Shown: positions 18,291 to 26,398 of the stretch, in pieces
Layout: every line of letters starts with the position of its first letter
Position numbering within the stretch: the stretch's first letter is position 1
Origin: Granulicella sp. dw_53
GTDB lineage: Bacteria > Acidobacteriota > Terriglobia > Terriglobales > Acidobacteriaceae
Direction of reading: 5' to 3'
Length of the DNA: 64,000 nt
NCBI RefSeq assembly: GCF_018449545.1
Contig: NZ_JAAVUR010000002.1
Coordinates: forward strand, 372,001 to 436,000
Made by a program: the position numbers and the translations under genes
The notes under the pieces: model-generated
The model's database searches: none
Seen by the model: only the letters and a program-made list of their open reading frames with translations
Told to the model about the DNA's origin: nothing

Positions 18291-18833
18291 ATGCTGCGGA
18301 TGAAGGTAGGGTGTAGTTTGGCTGGTCTGATCGTTTCGAGTATGGCTCTGGCACAGGCTCCGGCGGGACCGCCTCCGGTTCCAGGACCGGCGGGTGAGGT
18401 GCAACGGAGCTATGCGGCGCAGAAGGACAACATCCTGAAGTCGGCAGAGAAGATGCCGGCGGATCAGTACCAGTACAAGGCGACGCCGGAGGTGCGGACG
18501 TTTGCACGGGTGGTCAACCACGTCACCGAAGCTCAGTTTCGCAGCTGCGGGATTGCAAACGGTACGGCTCCGAGCGCGATCATGAAGCCCCCTTCAGATA
18601 CAGCGGATAAGGCAGCGATCATCGAGGGGCTGAAGGCTTCGTTCGCGGAGTGCGATAAAGCTTACGGCGCCACGACCGATGCGAATTTTGTGGAGTTGCT
18701 TACGGCCGGACAAGGCAAGCGTTCGCGAGCTGGGCTGCTGTGGGGCAATGTTTCGCATGACAACGAACAATATTCCGCGCTATCAATGTATCTGCGCTTG
18801 AAGGGAATTGCGCCTCCTACCAGCGAAAAGTAA
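18291..18833 (+). CDS. Exported DinB-family protein
   Basis: The 180-residue protein pairs a Sec-type signal (MLRMKVGCSLAGLIVSSMALAQA) with a DinB/YfiT four-helix domain. Helix 2 carries VVNHVTEAQF and the last helix NVSHDNEQYSALSMYLRLKG, with His residues at the usual metal positions. DinB-fold enzymes use a divalent metal to activate thiols such as bacillithiol or mycothiol, or act as metal-dependent hydrolases, normally in the cytosol. Export is therefore notable. A frameshifted non-exported DinB gene lies 1.6 kb downstream. The reaction is not known. Confidence 0.85.
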   Translation: MLRMKVGCSLAGLIVSSMALAQAPAGPPPVPGPAGEVQRSYAAQKDNILKSAEKMPADQYQYKATPEVRTFARVVNHVTEAQFRSCGIANGTAPSAIMKPPSDTADKAAIIEGLKASFAECDKAYGATTDANFVELLTAGQGKRSRAGLLWGNVSHDNEQYSALSMYLRLKGIAPPTSEK

Positions 18834-18949
18834 CATTCTTTTTGCTTTGAAGGAATGTTGCGAGGGTAGAGTTGTCATTTCTTTAGCATGAGCACATGGA
18901 AATGTAACCGAGGGGCACACTTCCGCGTCTTATTGCGAAGGGTAATGAT

Positions 18950-19906
18950 ATGGCTTTAGCATCGAGAGCATTTTTATGGACGGGCGCAGTGGTGTGCCTT
19001 GGGTTCGCCGTGATCCAATTGATCCGGCCAGAGCTGAAGAACCCACCGGTAACGGCAGAGATACAAGCTCCAGAAGAGGTCCGGCAAATACTGCGGACCT
19101 CTTGCTATAGCTGCCACTCCAACGAGACGAAGCTGCCCTGGTTCGACCAGATCGAGCCAGCGTATTGGCTCGTCACGAAAGATGTGAAAAAGGCGAGAAG
19201 GCATCTGAATTTTTCTGAGTTTGGAAAGTTGCCAGCGGCACAGCAGAAGGGATTGCTGTTTGAAGCGGTGAATCAGATTCAGATGGGGGCGATGCCCCTG
19301 CCCCGGTATTTGAAGGTGCATCCTGAAGCGAAGGTGACGCAGGATCAGGTGGCCGTGCTGCGGAACTATCTGGTTCCGCCGTCGACTGCGTCGGCTGCAC
19401 CTGCGGCTGCAGCCGACACCACGGCAGGCGATGCTCAGTATGGAAAGTGGATCAAGCAGAGTGAGGGTCCGCTCGAGGTGCAGAAGTCGCCGAATGGCAT
19501 CGCGTTCCTTCCGGACTATAAGAACTGGAAGACGATCAGCAGCACGGACCGCTTCGATGGTGGCACGCTGAGAGAGATCATGGGGAACGATGTTGCGGTG
19601 AAGGCTATTGCCGACAACCACATCAATCCCTGGCCGGATGGAACGGTCTTTGCCAAGGTGGCATGGTTCGAGCAGCCGGATGGGCAGGGCGTGATGCGGA
19701 CCGGGGCGTTCTACCAGGTGGAGTACATGATTCGGGACAGCAAGAAGTATGCGTCGACCAAGGGATGGGGTTGGGCGCGATGGCGGGGGACCGATCTGAA
19801 GCCCTACGGGAAAGATGCGAAGTTCACCAACGAGTGCGTCAGTTGCCATGAGCCTGTGGCAAAGAACGATTACGTGTACACAATGCCGATCGGGGGGCAA
19901 CAGTGA
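18950..19906 (+). CDS. Haem-binding domain fused to cytochrome P460-like domain
   Basis: After an N-terminal membrane anchor (about 7-25) the 318-residue protein has an acidobacterial-type haem-binding domain with CYSCH (Cys52-His56) and a second domain resembling cytochrome P460 (about 155-315: YKNWKTISSTDRFDGGTLREIM, INPWPDGTVFAKVAWF) with CVSCH at 296-300. P460 cytochromes oxidise hydroxylamine or related nitrogen compounds in the periplasm using a crosslinked c-type haem. Whether that chemistry applies is unknown. The next gene starts on its stop codon and encodes a second P460-like protein, implying translational coupling. Confidence 0.85.
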   Translation: MALASRAFLWTGAVVCLGFAVIQLIRPELKNPPVTAEIQAPEEVRQILRTSCYSCHSNETKLPWFDQIEPAYWLVTKDVKKARRHLNFSEFGKLPAAQQKGLLFEAVNQIQMGAMPLPRYLKVHPEAKVTQDQVAVLRNYLVPPSTASAAPAAAADTTAGDAQYGKWIKQSEGPLEVQKSPNGIAFLPDYKNWKTISSTDRFDGGTLREIMGNDVAVKAIADNHINPWPDGTVFAKVAWFEQPDGQGVMRTGAFYQVEYMIRDSKKYASTKGWGWARWRGTDLKPYGKDAKFTNECVSCHEPVAKNDYVYTMPIGGQQ

Positions 19907-20382
19907 TGAAGATAATTTCTCTCGTGGGGCTCGTCGTATTGTCGAGCGCGGTAGGTTGCTCCAAGCCGAATCCAAGGGTGGAGACACGGTTGAATGAGGA
20001 CGCGAGGCTGATGGGTGAGCTGACCCCGAATCCGATGCAGGGCAAGGTAATTACGTCGTGGGTGGATAAACGCGATTCGACGATGTCGACGCTATATGGC
20101 AACGACGCTGCAGTGAACTATGCGCGAAGGAATGCGGAGATGAAGTATCCGGCGGGATCGGTGGTCTCGCTGGTGACGTGGAACCAGCAGGAGGATGGGC
20201 GCTGGTTCGGAGGGAAGATTCCGGCGACACCGAAGTCGGTGGAGGTGGTGTCGGTGGGAACTGGGTACTCGTACCAGCGGTTTGAGGGTTCTCCATTGAA
20301 GAGAGTGGAAAACACGGAAGGAGCGGCTCCGAATGAGCGGGCGGCTTATCTTCTATCGCAGCGAGCGGCTGTGCTGCCGTAG
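19906..20382 (+). CDS. Lipoprotein with P460-like fold lacking a haem motif
   Basis: The ATG at 19906 shares one base with the TGA of the preceding gene (TGATG); a GTG one codon earlier is an alternative. The 158-residue product has a lipoprotein signal ending SSAVGC. Its body matches the upstream P460 domain in order: VITSWVDKRDSTMSTLYGNDAAV, then YPAGSVVSLVTWNQQEDGRWFGG and PKSVEVVSV. There is no CxxCH, so it cannot bind haem c covalently. It may be a duplicated, haem-free partner of its neighbour. Function is unknown. Confidence 0.68.
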   Translation: MKIISLVGLVVLSSAVGCSKPNPRVETRLNEDARLMGELTPNPMQGKVITSWVDKRDSTMSTLYGNDAAVNYARRNAEMKYPAGSVVSLVTWNQQEDGRWFGGKIPATPKSVEVVSVGTGYSYQRFEGSPLKRVENTEGAAPNERAAYLLSQRAAVLP

Positions 20383-20395
20383 CTCACTGCTTGAG

Positions 20396-20891
20396 CTACC
20401 AGCTGAAGCCTCCTGATGGCGGCGGCCATGTTTGATGGAGTTGGCGGAGCAGGACGATTCGGGCAAGGTGGTAGGAGTTGTGGGCGACCAGGCTGATCAG
20501 TTGGTCACGGATGGACATGACACGGGTGGCGGTGTCGGGGCGGGAGGGGCAGCTGACGAGCTGATCTAGTTTGGCCTGTGTCGTTCGCTGCGGCTGCAGC
20601 TTCTTCTCCGGCCTGGAGGAAGCGATGACGGAGTGCTTCGAATGTTTCGGGGGTGGGACTCTCGGTAGGAGGGAAGCCGTCGGCAGGCTTTGCGGGGAAG
20701 GGTGTCTCGATGCCACGAATCCAATCCAGGGTGACCTGTTGCCAGAAGGCAAGGTGCCAGAGTTCTTCGTAGATGGTGTGAGGGATGTTGGGGACCTTGC
20801 GATGGGCTAGTTCTTCGGAGATGCCTTCGAGGATGTGGAGTGCGGGGGCTGCCGCACTGTCGCCGATAATAGCCAGGGCTAGTTCAGTCAT
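20396..20891 (-). pseudogene. DinB-family gene interrupted by a frameshift
   Basis: Two frames together make one DinB protein of about 165 residues. The N-terminal half (from 20891: MTELALAIIGD, then LHILEGISEELAHRK and EELWHLAFWQQVTLDW) is in one frame. The C-terminal half (DQLISLVAHNSYHLARIVLLRQL, PPSGGFSW) is in the adjacent frame and ends at 20396. The shift falls near 20570-20590, in an alanine-rich stretch after GEEAAAAAND. The total of 496 bases is one more than a multiple of three. This is either a real single-base lesion or a sequencing error. Confidence 0.75.
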
Positions 20892-20986
20892 GGGGTTCCT
20901 ATTGCCGTGGATTGGGATGTCGCACTGATGCCAAACTGCGTCTTATTTTACGGAATGAGAGTGACATGCCGGTGGAGGTGAGTGCG

Positions 20987-21421
20987 ATGAGCGATCCGTA
21001 CGATCTGGAGCGGTTTGTAAAGGCGCAGGCTGGAGTATATGAGCAGGTCTGCGCCGAGTTGCGCGCGGGACGTAAGCGGAGCCACTGGATGTGGTTCATC
21101 TTTCCGCAGATTCAGGGGCTGGGCAGCAGTCCGATGGCGGTGCGGTACGGGCTTTCTTCGCTGGAGGAGGCTAGGGCTTATCTGGGGCATCGGGTGCTAG
21201 GGGCTCGGCTGCGGGAGTGTACGACGATTGTGCTTGGCGTGAGTGGCCGAACAGTAGGAGAGATCTTTGGGGCTCCGGATGATTTGAAGTTTCACTCGAG
21301 CATGACTTTGTTTGCGCAGGTCGATGAGGGTGGCGGTTTATTTACTGAGGTGCTGGAGAGATATTTTGATGGGAAGTTGGATCGTGGGACTTTGGCTCGA
21401 GTGAGGACCGGGGTTGAATAG
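20987..21421 (+). CDS. DUF1810 family protein
   Basis: The 144-residue protein shows the DUF1810 signature: YDLERFVKAQAGVYEQVCAEL, the strongly conserved SHWMWFIFPQIQGLGSSPMA and then DLKFHSSMTLFAQV. The family has a compact helical fold of unknown function; some databases label it calpastatin without support. The frame opens at 20912, but the ATG at 20987 follows GGAGGTGAG and begins the conserved part (MSDPYDLERF). It stands 45 bases before the toxin-antitoxin pair on the same strand. Confidence 0.9.
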   Translation: MSDPYDLERFVKAQAGVYEQVCAELRAGRKRSHWMWFIFPQIQGLGSSPMAVRYGLSSLEEARAYLGHRVLGARLRECTTIVLGVSGRTVGEIFGAPDDLKFHSSMTLFAQVDEGGGLFTEVLERYFDGKLDRGTLARVRTGVE

Positions 21422-21466
21422 AGACAGGTAGGGCGTTAGGAGTCCTATCTGTGGTAGGCTCATGCT

Positions 21467-21778
21467 GTGCCGCTTAAGAGAAGGTTGCGGAAGGTCATCG
21501 ATGAGATCAATTCACTCCGGTGTACGGCTGGGCCTGGAGTGATTCGAGAAGAGATTTGGGAGGACGAGGCAGGCAAAGTGGCTCGTTACAACCTTACGTT
21601 TATCAACCATTTTCTGACCCAAGTCGATAATGGCCGGGTGCTGGGCTATGACAATAGCCACGGTTATCATCATCGGCATTTCAAGGGAGCGGTCGAGCCG
21701 TTTCGCTTTGAGAGCTATGAGGTGTTGTTGGACCGATTCCTCCATGAGGTCAGGGTGCTGCGAAAGGAAAAGTCATGA
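21467..21778 (+). CDS. tumE: TumE-family toxin (DUF6516)
   Basis: This 103-residue protein starts at a GTG (21467; MPLKRRLRKVIDEI). It contains IREEIWEDEAGKVARYNLTFIN, GRVLGYDNSHGYHHRHFKG and FRFESYEVLLDRFLHEV. The GYDNxHxxHHRH block is the hallmark of DUF6516 proteins, which form the toxin part of TumE/TumA type II toxin-antitoxin systems. The biochemical target is not well defined. The next gene begins with an ATGA overlap, as expected for a coupled pair. The toxin comes first, which is less usual but known for this family. Confidence 0.75.
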   Translation: MPLKRRLRKVIDEINSLRCTAGPGVIREEIWEDEAGKVARYNLTFINHFLTQVDNGRVLGYDNSHGYHHRHFKGAVEPFRFESYEVLLDRFLHEVRVLRKEKS

Positions 21779-22158
21779 AGTCGACTGGCATGAAACTGAC
21801 GATCAGAGCAGATGGCTTTGAAGGCTGGGCGAAGCGCGCGCGGGTGCGGGCGAAGAAGCTGGATCGCGGCGAACGTTTGGCTCCGGAGATGACGATCAAT
21901 TTCGGGTCTGCGATGGAGATGCTGGAAGTATTGACGGTAGAACGGATGCGTCTGCTGGAGACGACGAGGATGCAGGCATTTTCGGTGACTGGGCTAGCGG
22001 CGGCGCTGAAACGTGATCCTAAGTCTGTACGGCGGGATGTGGCGAAGTTGGTGCGTTTCGGGGTGCTTCGAACAAGAGAGGAGATTAATCCCGGACATGG
22101 ACGAGTGAAGATTGTAGAGCCGGTGGCGCAGCGTGTTGAGATGCGGGCTAGTTTTTAG
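21775..22158 (+). CDS. tumA: TumA-like antitoxin, HTH DNA-binding protein
   Basis: The ATG overlaps the toxin stop by four bases. The 127-residue protein has an N-terminal part (MKLTIRADGFEGWAKRARVRAKKL) that probably contacts the toxin. A winged HTH (about 75-118) follows: FSVTGLAAALKRDPKSVRRDVAKLVRFGVL, a DNA-recognition helix like that of MarR/HVO_A0114-type antitoxins. Antitoxins of this kind neutralise the toxin and usually repress their own operon. No operator was recognised upstream. Pairing is supported by gene order and overlap. Confidence 0.7.
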   Translation: MKSTGMKLTIRADGFEGWAKRARVRAKKLDRGERLAPEMTINFGSAMEMLEVLTVERMRLLETTRMQAFSVTGLAAALKRDPKSVRRDVAKLVRFGVLRTREEINPGHGRVKIVEPVAQRVEMRASF

Positions 22159-22176
22159 GGTTGTTGTAAGAGAGCG

Positions 22177-22240
22177 GTTCGCTTCGCGAACGCCCACCTT
22201 ACGACGATGAGACTGCCGCGAGGGTGGGCACGCAGTGAGA
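22177..22240. repeat. Degenerate inverted repeat of the CCCACC...GGGTGGGCAC type
   Basis: GGTTCGCTTCGCGAAC forms a small hairpin, followed by CCCACCTT and, after a spacer, AGGGTGGGCACGC. The outer parts resemble the CCCACCC...GGGTGGGGCACCC elements near 35.3, 56.0 and 57.9 kb. It lies between the antitoxin gene and a convergent gene. Confidence 0.45.
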
Positions 22241-22264
22241 CCGTATGAATACTCATTGGCCGAC

Positions 22265-22723
22265 TTATTTTTCGTACCAGAAGGTGCCGCACAGGTCAGT
22301 TGAGTTCTGCATTGCGTCTACGGTCAGGGGCGGTGTCTTCTGTCCTGCGAAGAAAGCAACTTTCAGGTCTCGTCCCGACACGTAGGTGATCATCCACTGC
22401 GTATCCTCGGCGCCGCAGAGGCTATTGTGGCGCAGGAACTTTTTGGCGGCGGGTATATTCAGCCGGTATAAGCTGCCGCTTCCTGCTGCATTGCTGTCCG
22501 CATCGAAGGCGGCGCTGATCTCTGCTTTTTCGAGGCTGCGGATCCGGGCTATGGTGAAGGACGAAAAGTTGATGGTTATCTTTTGGTCCGACAGTGCAAT
22601 ATCGCCGGTGATGGACTGGGCGGTCGAACTCACTGGATGCCAGTTTCCTTTTTCCTGGGCTACGACTGGGAGGCAGCAGGTCAGCAACGATCCTAGGATT
22701 GCTCTTCGTAGATTCTTATTCAT
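22265..22723 (-). CDS. Secreted protein of unknown function
   Basis: The ATG at 22723 gives a 152-residue protein with a signal peptide (MNKNLRRAILGSLLTCCLPVVAQ). The mature part is a small predicted beta-rich domain (ITGDIALSDQKITINFSSFTIARI) with an internal pair of cysteines (LCGAEDTQW, DLCGTFWYEK) that could form a disulfide in the periplasm. I do not recognise a family. It follows asnS by 29 bases on the same strand and is probably co-transcribed, though a functional link is unlikely. Confidence 0.7.
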   Translation of the reverse strand: MNKNLRRAILGSLLTCCLPVVAQEKGNWHPVSSTAQSITGDIALSDQKITINFSSFTIARIRSLEKAEISAAFDADSNAAGSGSLYRLNIPAAKKFLRHNSLCGAEDTQWMITYVSGRDLKVAFFAGQKTPPLTVDAMQNSTDLCGTFWYEK

Positions 22724-22752
22724 CTCGTCTTCTCTTCTTCCGTAAAGGTAAA

Positions 22753-24111
22753 TCAGGGATAGATGCGGTTGAGGGTGCGGGCGAAGGGGATGGTCTCGCG
22801 GACGTGGTCGAGCCCGCAGATCCATGCTACGGCGCGTTCGATGCCCATGCCGAAGCCGCTGTGTGGGACGGAGCCGTACTTGCGCAGGTCGAGGTACCAC
22901 TGGAAGGCGTCGAGGGGTAGGTTGTGGGCTTCGATGCGGGATTTGAGGAGATCGTAACTGTCTACGCGCTGGCTGCCGCCGATGATTTCGCCGTAGCCCT
23001 CGGGGGCGAGGACGTCGACGCAGAGGGCCTTGGAGGGGTCGAGCGGGTCGGGCTGCATGTAGAAAGCCTTGATAGCCGCTGGGTAGCGGTGGATCATGAC
23101 GGGCTTGTCGAACTGGCTGGAGATGTAGGTCTCGTCGGGAGAGCCGAAGTCGTCGCCGTCTTGGTGGCGTGTCTCGATGAGGCCCTTGGCGAAGGCGTCT
23201 TCGAGCATCGCGTGGGCTTCTTCGTAACTCAGGCGAGGAAATGGGCCGCGCTCCCCGGCGGGCGTCGGCGCGACGACGGCTTCCAGCTTTTCAACGTCGC
23301 GGCCGATGACCTTGAGGTCGGCGCGGTGTTGGGCGAGGACGGTGGTGACGATGTGGGAGATGAAGCCTTCGGCTAGCTCGAGGAGGCCGTCGAGTTCGAG
23401 GAAGGCTACTTCAGGCTCGATCATCCAGAACTCGGTGAGGTGGCGGCGGGTCTTGGACTTTTCGGCGCGGAAGGTGGGTCCGAAGGAGTAGACCTTGCCG
23501 AGGGCCAGGGCAGTGGCCTCGATGTAGAGCTGGCCGGACTGGGTGAGGTAGGCCTTGTCGTCGTCGAAGTAGTCCATCTCGAAGAGCTCTGAGGTGCCCT
23601 CACACGCGTTGGGCGTCAGGATGGGTGGATCGGTGCGGATGAAGCCGTTGGTGTCGAAGTACTCTGCGGCGGCGCGCATGATGGTGGCGCGAACGCGGAG
23701 GATGGCGGACTGGCGAGGGGTGCGGAGCCAGAGGTGGCGGTGCTCCATGAGGAAGTCGACGCCATGCTCTTTGAGGGTGATGGGGAATGGAGTCTCGTCG
23801 GGGACGCGCTGGAGAACTTCGATGCCTTCGACGTCGAGCTCGAAGCCGCTGGGGGCGCGGCTGTCGGCGCGTACCTTGCCGGTGACGATGACGCTGGATT
23901 CGAGGGTGAGGTTCTTGAGGGTCTCGAAGACCTCTTCGGGGACGGCAGCTTTGGGGACGATGCCCTGGATGGTGCCGGTGCCGTCGCGGAAGATGGGAAA
24001 GAGCAGCTTACCCGAGGCGCGCAGGTTGTAGAGCCAGCCGCGTAGGGTGATGGTCTGGCCTTCGTGGGCGGAGAGGGAGGCAATGGTAGCGACAGGGCTA
24101 AGGTTCGACAT
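22753..24111 (-). CDS. asnS: Asparagine--tRNA ligase
   Basis: The 452-residue protein has an N-terminal OB-fold anticodon-binding domain ([21 protein letters not shown], then [20 protein letters not shown]) and a class II catalytic core. Motif 2 reads [19 protein letters not shown] and motif 3 reads [15 protein letters not shown]. The combination and the KTRRHLxEFWMIE form point to AsnRS rather than AspRS. It charges tRNA(Asn) with asparagine in the cytosol. Length agrees with bacterial enzymes, and the start [13 protein letters not shown] has no competing upstream ATG. Confidence 0.95.
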   Translation of the reverse strand: MSNLSPVATIASLSAHEGQTITLRGWLYNLRASGKLLFPIFRDGTGTIQGIVPKAAVPEEVFETLKNLTLESSVIVTGKVRADSRAPSGFELDVEGIEVLQRVPDETPFPITLKEHGVDFLMEHRHLWLRTPRQSAILRVRATIMRAAAEYFDTNGFIRTDPPILTPNACEGTSELFEMDYFDDDKAYLTQSGQLYIEATALALGKVYSFGPTFRAEKSKTRRHLTEFWMIEPEVAFLELDGLLELAEGFISHIVTTVLAQHRADLKVIGRDVEKLEAVVAPTPAGERGPFPRLSYEEAHAMLEDAFAKGLIETRHQDGDDFGSPDETYISSQFDKPVMIHRYPAAIKAFYMQPDPLDPSKALCVDVLAPEGYGEIIGGSQRVDSYDLLKSRIEAHNLPLDAFQWYLDLRKYGSVPHSGFGMGIERAVAWICGLDHVRETIPFARTLNRIYP

Positions 24112-24231
24112 GACTCTACGAGTCTACTAAAGCGTCTTCAGTGGCGTGGATTTGGGCGGGGTGAGGGAAGGCTTAACACCGATTTGGTCTTGGTTGTTGG
24201 GAGGTAATGCGGGTGGTGACGGGTGCTAGGA

Positions 24232-25350
24232 CTAACTTGCTTTTTCCAGGAGGATGCGTTGCTGGAGGAGGGTGACGAGGGCGCGCTCTTCTTCGCGGAG
24301 GGCGTGTTCGTGCTCGGCGATCTCCTTGTCGAGTTTGCGCTTTGCGGAGGCGATGGAGTCGCCGTCGAGGTAGGCCTCGAGGACGACGGGGTGGACGTAG
24401 CACTTGCGGCAGACGGAGGGGGTGTTGCCGAGACGGTTGGCTACCGACTTGATGGCTTGCACGATGTTGCGTTTGGCTTCGGTGGGCGAGGCGAAGGGCT
24501 CGAAGGCGTGGAGGAGGTCGCAGGCGAGGACGGAGCCGGCCCAGGTGCGGAAGTCTTTGGCGGTGAAGTGCTGGCCGGTGATCTCCTGGAGGTATTGGTT
24601 GACGTCGGCGGAGTCGATGCTGTGATGGGTCCCGTCGGGGTCGAGGTATTGGAAGAGCTCGTAGCCGGGAATGTCGGAGCAGCGTTTGACGATGTTGGCG
24701 AGACGGCGGTCCTGGAGGTTGATGGTGTGGTGGATGCGGCTCTTGCCTTGGAAGGTGAAGGTGATGTTGGAGCCCTGGACCTCGACGTGACGGTTGCGCA
24801 TGGTGGTGAGGCCATAGGATTTGTTGGCGCGGGCGTACTCCTCGTTGCCGACGCGGATGAGGGTTGACTCCATGAGGCTGACGATGGCGGCCAGGACCTT
24901 CTCGCGGGGCAGGTTAGGGAGCTTGAGATCCTGTTCGACACGTTGGCGGATGATAGGGAGCGCCTGGGCGAAGAGCGTCATGCGCTCGTACTTGGTCTCG
25001 TCGCGGACCTCTCGCCAGCGGGGATGGTAGCGGCTCTGCTTCCTGCCGCGGGCGTCTCGGCCGGCGGCCTGGAGGTGCCCGTTGGGGTAGGGGCAGATCC
25101 AGACGTCGTTCCAGGCGGGCGGGATGACGAGGGACCTGATGCGGGCCAACGTTTCCGAGTCACGGAGGGGTTTATTGTCCGGGGCGGTGTAGCGGAAACT
25201 CTTGCCGTGGCGATGGCGTTGGATGCCAGGTTTGGTGTCGGATACGTAGCGCAGCCCCGCGGCCTTGGCCGATTCGGCGGGGTCGGTGATGAGCTCCGGG
25301 GTCGGGATGGGGCTTCGCGAGGGCTTGGGTTTCCTGCTGGGCGCGGACAT
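24232..25350 (-). CDS. DNA topoisomerase IB (poxvirus-like)
   Basis: This 372-residue protein is a bacterial type IB topoisomerase. The N-terminal domain has RYTAPDNKPLRDSETLARIRSL and IPPAWNDVWICPYPNGHLQA. The catalytic domain carries RVGNEEYARANKSYGLTTMR, FQGKSRIHHTI, FRTWAGSV and VANRLGNTPSVCRKCYVHP, whose Tyr is the expected nucleophile that forms a 3'-phosphotyrosyl bond. These enzymes relax supercoils of either sign without ATP. The arginines and lysine of the active site appear in place. No partner gene is implied by context. Confidence 0.93.
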   Translation of the reverse strand: MSAPSRKPKPSRSPIPTPELITDPAESAKAAGLRYVSDTKPGIQRHRHGKSFRYTAPDNKPLRDSETLARIRSLVIPPAWNDVWICPYPNGHLQAAGRDARGRKQSRYHPRWREVRDETKYERMTLFAQALPIIRQRVEQDLKLPNLPREKVLAAIVSLMESTLIRVGNEEYARANKSYGLTTMRNRHVEVQGSNITFTFQGKSRIHHTINLQDRRLANIVKRCSDIPGYELFQYLDPDGTHHSIDSADVNQYLQEITGQHFTAKDFRTWAGSVLACDLLHAFEPFASPTEAKRNIVQAIKSVANRLGNTPSVCRKCYVHPVVLEAYLDGDSIASAKRKLDKEIAEHEHALREEERALVTLLQQRILLEKAS

Positions 25351-25415
25351 GAATGGGTGAGATGCGAGGAGAGGCTTCGCGGTTTTAGCGTGATGTGGCA
25401 GAGATCAAAGCCGGC

Positions 25416-26309
25416 CTAGGAGCTTTGGAGCTGATCAGTGAGGCGGAGCTGGTGATCGAAGGTAGCGGAGGCTTTCCGAGTGACGGCGTCGGCGGTCTCT
25501 TCGAGCTCGTGGGTGATTTCGAGGATTGCGGGGATCTTGGCGGGCAGAGTGTCGAGGTGGCGGGCTATGTTTTGCCAGTCGATGGTCTCGGGGGTCTTCT
25601 CGGAGGTCTCAGCGGGCCAGAGGTGCTCGTCCTTCTGATGCGCGGCGCCGTGGTTGTCGTGAAGATGAAGGGCGGCGATGCGGGGCCTTAGGAGCTCGAT
25701 GGCTGCGTCGATGGCGGGGGTTCCGCCGCTGAGATGGGCGTGGCCGAGGTCGAGGGCGACGCCTACGTTGTCGAAGTGGCCGACGCGGAGGATCTCAAGG
25801 AGATGCTCAGGGGTGGTGACGTCGTTCTGGAGGTTTTCGAGCAGGATTTTGACGCCAAGCGGGTGGGCGAAGGCCTTAAGATGCTCGATGGCGGTGAGGG
25901 AGTTCTCGAGCGCACGGAGGTTCCAGGGGTCGCCCTTGAGGCCCAGGTGTAGGGTGAGGGCGGTGAAGGGGATCTGCTCGGCGGATTCCAGGGCGCGCTT
26001 GACCTCGTCCATGGCGTCGATGCGGCGGGACTTCTCCGGGTCGATCAGGTTGAGGGTCGGGGAGACGTGGCGGGACCACTGGCTATCCATGTAGAGCGGC
26101 TGGTGAAGCGTGGCCTGAACGCCAGCGTCGCGGAACCATGTGGCCAGGTCGCGGACGATGGAGCGGTCGGTGTAGTCGAAGTGGTGGCGGGCAGCGAAGA
26201 CTTCGATGACGGGGCTGCCGTAGGGAGCGAGGCCGCGGATTATGGCGTCCAGAAGGCCGGGGTGCAGGCGCTGCTGGAGGAAGACGTGGGTAGAGAGACC
26301 AGGTTGCAT
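25416..26309 (-). CDS. Sugar phosphate isomerase/epimerase-like TIM-barrel protein
   Basis: The 297-residue protein has the xylose-isomerase-like AP-endonuclease-2 fold: GSPVIEVFAARHHFDYTD at strand 2, ALTLHLGLKGDP, KILLENLQND, VGVALDLGHAHLSGG, AALHLHDNHG and PAILEITHE, which place the metal-binding Glu, Asp and His residues as in the family. Many members are keto-sugar epimerases or inosose-handling enzymes. The substrate is not identifiable. The frame extends to 26363, but MQPGLSTHVFLQQ at 26309 is the likelier start. It precedes the topoisomerase gene by 65 bases. Confidence 0.82.
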   Translation of the reverse strand: MQPGLSTHVFLQQRLHPGLLDAIIRGLAPYGSPVIEVFAARHHFDYTDRSIVRDLATWFRDAGVQATLHQPLYMDSQWSRHVSPTLNLIDPEKSRRIDAMDEVKRALESAEQIPFTALTLHLGLKGDPWNLRALENSLTAIEHLKAFAHPLGVKILLENLQNDVTTPEHLLEILRVGHFDNVGVALDLGHAHLSGGTPAIDAAIELLRPRIAALHLHDNHGAAHQKDEHLWPAETSEKTPETIDWQNIARHLDTLPAKIPAILEITHELEETADAVTRKASATFDHQLRLTDQLQSS

Positions 26310-26398
26310 CTTTACTAAAAGTACAACATTGGAAGGTATTTTGATGAGCGGACTGGAAGTCATCGAAGGCGGGTATGCTGCTACGAGGAGAATTCAGG

